From JBFMAE01 sp040756085 (GTDB lineage: Bacteria > Desulfobacterota > BSN033 > UBA1163): a DNA stretch of 15,642 bases. Below, piece after piece: positions 14,185-15,642 of this stretch (the first letter of the stretch is position 1; each line of letters starts with the position of its first letter). The notes beneath the pieces were generated by a model that searched no databases, was not told the DNA's origin, and was given only the letters and a program-made list of their open reading frames with translations. The stretch lies in assembly GCA_040756085.1 (NCBI GenBank), contig JBFMAE010000328.1, positions 1 through 15,642 on the forward strand, given 5' to 3'. The position numbers were made by a program, and so were the translations under genes.

Positions 14185-14700
14185 ATGAACGCTGAGCACC
14201 CGGTCATCAGAGCCATCAGGACCAGAAGATCGATTCGCCAATTTACGAAGGAGTCGGTTTCGGATGAGATCTTGAACCAAATTCTTGAATCAGGTTTGTG
14301 GGCACCTTCTGGAAAGAACAACCAGCCCTGGAAATTTGCCATCGTCAGGGATCGCACGTTGAAGGAATCCCTGGCCTCGCTCACTCATTATGGATCGACC
14401 ATTGAAAACGCTCCGGTATGCATTGCCGTTTTTTTGGACCATTCCAGGGTGTATGACCGAGTCAAGGATGTGCAGGCCATCGGGGCTTGCATTCAAAATA
14501 TGCTTCTCACTATTCATTCGATGGGATTGGGAGGAGTTTGGTTAGGTGAGATTTTAAAAAATAAAGAGAAGGTGGGAGAATTATTGGGGGCGAGCAAGGA
14601 TTTAGAATTAATGGCAGTTGTGGCTTTTGGCCATCTATCAAAAAGGCCTGGGGGTGGAGAAAGAGACTCCTTGGAGGAAAAAATATTTTTGAGAAAATAG
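14185..14700 (+). CDS. Nitroreductase-family FMN-dependent oxidoreductase
   Basis: This is a 171-residue flavoprotein of the nitroreductase superfamily, dimeric and FMN-binding, which reduces nitro groups, quinones or other acceptors with NAD(P)H. Seen: AIRTRRSIRQF (10-20) with the FMN-phosphate arginines, LWAPSGKNNQPWKF (38-51), a mid-domain helix (AIGACIQNMLLTIHSMGLGGVWLG, about 98-121) and the C-terminal VVAFGHLSKRP. It is at the short end of the family. ATG 14185 follows AAGAGAAGG directly, which makes the ribosome binding site tight, but the N-terminus aligns as in relatives. It lies downstream of rmuC and 18 bases before the HD gene, in a probable operon. The substrate is unknown. Confidence 0.85.
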   Translation: MNAEHPVIRAIRTRRSIRQFTKESVSDEILNQILESGLWAPSGKNNQPWKFAIVRDRTLKESLASLTHYGSTIENAPVCIAVFLDHSRVYDRVKDVQAIGACIQNMLLTIHSMGLGGVWLGEILKNKEKVGELLGASKDLELMAVVAFGHLSKRPGGGERDSLEEKIFLRK

Positions 14701-14718
14701 TCAGGGCTACATAAAAAG

Positions 14719-15270
14719 ATGATTCCAACCAGAGACGAATGTTTAAAACTGATGAGTCAATATGGGATGTTAGAGCATATTATTCATCATAGCCTCGAAG
14801 TGGCAAGGGTAGCTCTTTTTCTTTCCGCTGAATTGAATAAAAAAGGCCAAAGGGTTGATCTCAGTCTAGTGGAAGCAGCCTCTTTATTACACGACCTTAC
14901 GAAAGTAGAGTGTGTCAAGACAAAAGAAGACCATGCCCATACAGGTTCTAAGCTTTTGAAAGGAATGGGGTATGAAAGAGTAGGGGAGGTCGTGGAGCAA
15001 CATATTTGGTTATGGAAGGAAGGAGAGTTCTCGTCCGTTTCCGAAGAAGAAATAGTGAATTATGCGGATAAACGAGTGATGCACGATCGGATTGTTTCAT
15101 TGGAGGAGAGGTTTAACGATCTCAAAAACCGGTATGGGAGAGATCAAAGGGCCATTGATTATTTAGGGCGATTGGAGAAAGAGATCTACGGAATTGAAAA
15201 TAAAATCTTTTTTATTTTACAGATCGACCCACATGACCTCCAGCATCTTCAATTTGATAGGAACCGATAG
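14719..15270 (+). CDS. HD-domain phosphohydrolase (HDIG-type), small
   Basis: This 183-residue cytosolic protein carries an HD metal-dependent phosphohydrolase domain. Candidate ligands are H24 in YGMLEHIIHHSLEVAR, H58-D59 in AASLLHDLTK, H72/H74 in EDHAHTGSKLL, H95 in VVEQHIW, and D117 in IVNYADKRVMHDR. The order and spacing match HDIG-family stand-alone enzymes, which act on nucleotides or other phosphate esters. The C-terminal part is helical and charged without further motifs. The start is ATG 14719 with only a weak upstream AAAAAG. It follows the nitroreductase gene by 18 bases. No substrate can be named from sequence. Confidence 0.8.
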   Translation: MIPTRDECLKLMSQYGMLEHIIHHSLEVARVALFLSAELNKKGQRVDLSLVEAASLLHDLTKVECVKTKEDHAHTGSKLLKGMGYERVGEVVEQHIWLWKEGEFSSVSEEEIVNYADKRVMHDRIVSLEERFNDLKNRYGRDQRAIDYLGRLEKEIYGIENKIFFILQIDPHDLQHLQFDRNR

Positions 15271-15293
15271 TCCCATAAATAGGGGTACGTTCG

Positions 15294-15475
15294 ATGACCC
15301 ACTTAAGTTTTGAACAAGGGCCAATTCAGCCTCCGAGTGAAGCCTATCGATCGCTGGACGATCTTTCCGATACAGATTTAAACCAGCAGTGGAGGAGGCT
15401 ATACGGAGGTTCGGGCCAGAGAAGGCAGGTGGCATTGAGAAAGTCCTTTCCGATTTGATGGAGTTGTATATATGA
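15294..15475 (+). pseudogene. Truncated radical SAM gene 5' end fused to another frame's tail
   Basis: An ATG at 15294 with AGGGG seven bases upstream begins MTHLSFEQGPIQPPSEAY. I recognise this as the start of a group of radical SAM proteins ('SFEQGPIRPPSEA.SLL.R.TRNCPWN..C.FC'). The expected TRNCPW and the CxxxCxxC cluster never appear; the frame continues with unrelated residues and stops at 15456-15458. In another frame the downstream DNA reads AVEEAIRRFGPEKAGGIEKV (from about 15389) and stops at 15473-15475, like a genuine C-terminus of unknown origin. The simplest reading is an internal deletion that joined a radical SAM 5' end to a different 3' end. The radical SAM identification is from memory of the N-terminal motif. 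Confidence 0.45.
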
Positions 15476-15534
15476 GGGTGGACCGGAGATTAAAAAATAA
15501 TATTTTGAAAATAAAAAACTGTTACGTAAAAATC

Positions 15535-15570
15535 ATTTGTGCACATATGGGAAACGATTTGTGGACATGG
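15535..15570. repeat. Two direct repeats ATTTGTG(c/g)ACAT..GG
   Basis: ATTTGTGCACATATGG (from 15535) and ATTTGTGGACATGG (from 15557) start 22 bases apart, about two helical turns, next to an AT-rich stretch (15490-15530). The arrangement suits a pair of protein-binding sites but no regulator or promoter can be assigned. Confidence 0.35.
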
Positions 15571-15582
15571 TTTGTTTTTCAT

Positions 15583-15642
15583 TCATAGATGGAACTCCCA
15601 TAATTTCTTACCCTCCTTGTAGATCATAAACTTCTGATTGGG
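15583..15642 (-). CDS. Probable 3' end of a leftward gene cut by the window edge
   Basis: On the minus strand the last 60 bases are open and end at a TGA (15583-15585). They read PNQKFMIYKEGKKLWEFHL, which looks like a natural C-terminus. Only 19 residues are visible, so no family can be named. An alternative is a 22-codon frame starting at an ATG after AAGGAGG on the same strand (MGVPSMNEKQ...), which is less likely to be a gene. Confidence 0.3.
   Translation of the reverse strand, partial: PNQKFMIYKEGKKLWEFHL

Noticed and set aside
15217..15435. 72-codon minus-strand open frame opposite the radical SAM remnant
   Set aside because: It overlaps the end of the HD gene, has no ribosome binding site, and the plus strand gives a recognisable motif instead.

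Overview
The window looks like chromosome of a mid-GC, Gram-negative-type bacterium. A Desulfobacterota (deltaproteobacterial) or similar uncultivated lineage is my best guess. The reasons are the receiver protein with an Asp/Glu-rich linker and a C-terminal 'VPDLAE..I.EEI.RL' helix next to valS, the GatCA transamidation genes, a COG2403-type nucleotide-binding protein, and AT-rich or GC-rich palindromic elements in most larger gaps. The taxonomy is inference; there is no rRNA or tRNA gene to anchor it. Nearly all intact genes are housekeeping. I see no phage genes, complete IS element, CRISPR array or defence island.

Layout: 1-544 holds decayed sequence with small broken reading frames. 545-1987 (-) is a CCA-adding/poly(A) polymerase family gene with an HD domain, carrying a GC-rich palindrome in frame and an altered DxD motif. 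1988-2366 is a gene-free stretch packed with palindromes. 2367-4771 (+) is dgt followed by the COG2403 gene, with overlapping ends. A good promoter at 4768-4796 starts a rightward block: the degenerate-receiver protein (4857-6326), valS (6346-9015), gatC (9071-9349), a roughly 180-bp nested palindromic element, and gatA (9536-10999). 11000-11390 is a convergent intergenic region. 11399-12755 (-) is ltaE followed by cutA, from one clear promoter at 12803-12831; cutA has an apparent frameshift near its 3' end. 13017-15270 (+) holds rmuC, a nitroreductase-family gene and a small HD-domain phosphohydrolase. 15294-15475 is a gene remnant that begins like a radical SAM protein, followed by an AT-rich segment with two direct repeats and the probable 3' end of a leftward gene.

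How the genes relate: valS, gatC and gatA belong to aminoacyl-tRNA supply (gatB is not here), and the cca-family gene to tRNA or RNA 3'-end work. dgt controls dNTP pools and rmuC acts in DNA recombination. Three separate proteins carry HD metal-binding domains (cca-family, Dgt, 14719-15270). The least understood proteins are the COG2403 protein and the degenerate-receiver/PopZ-like protein. The most unusual DNA is the set of palindromic elements, one inside a gene and one between gatC and gatA.
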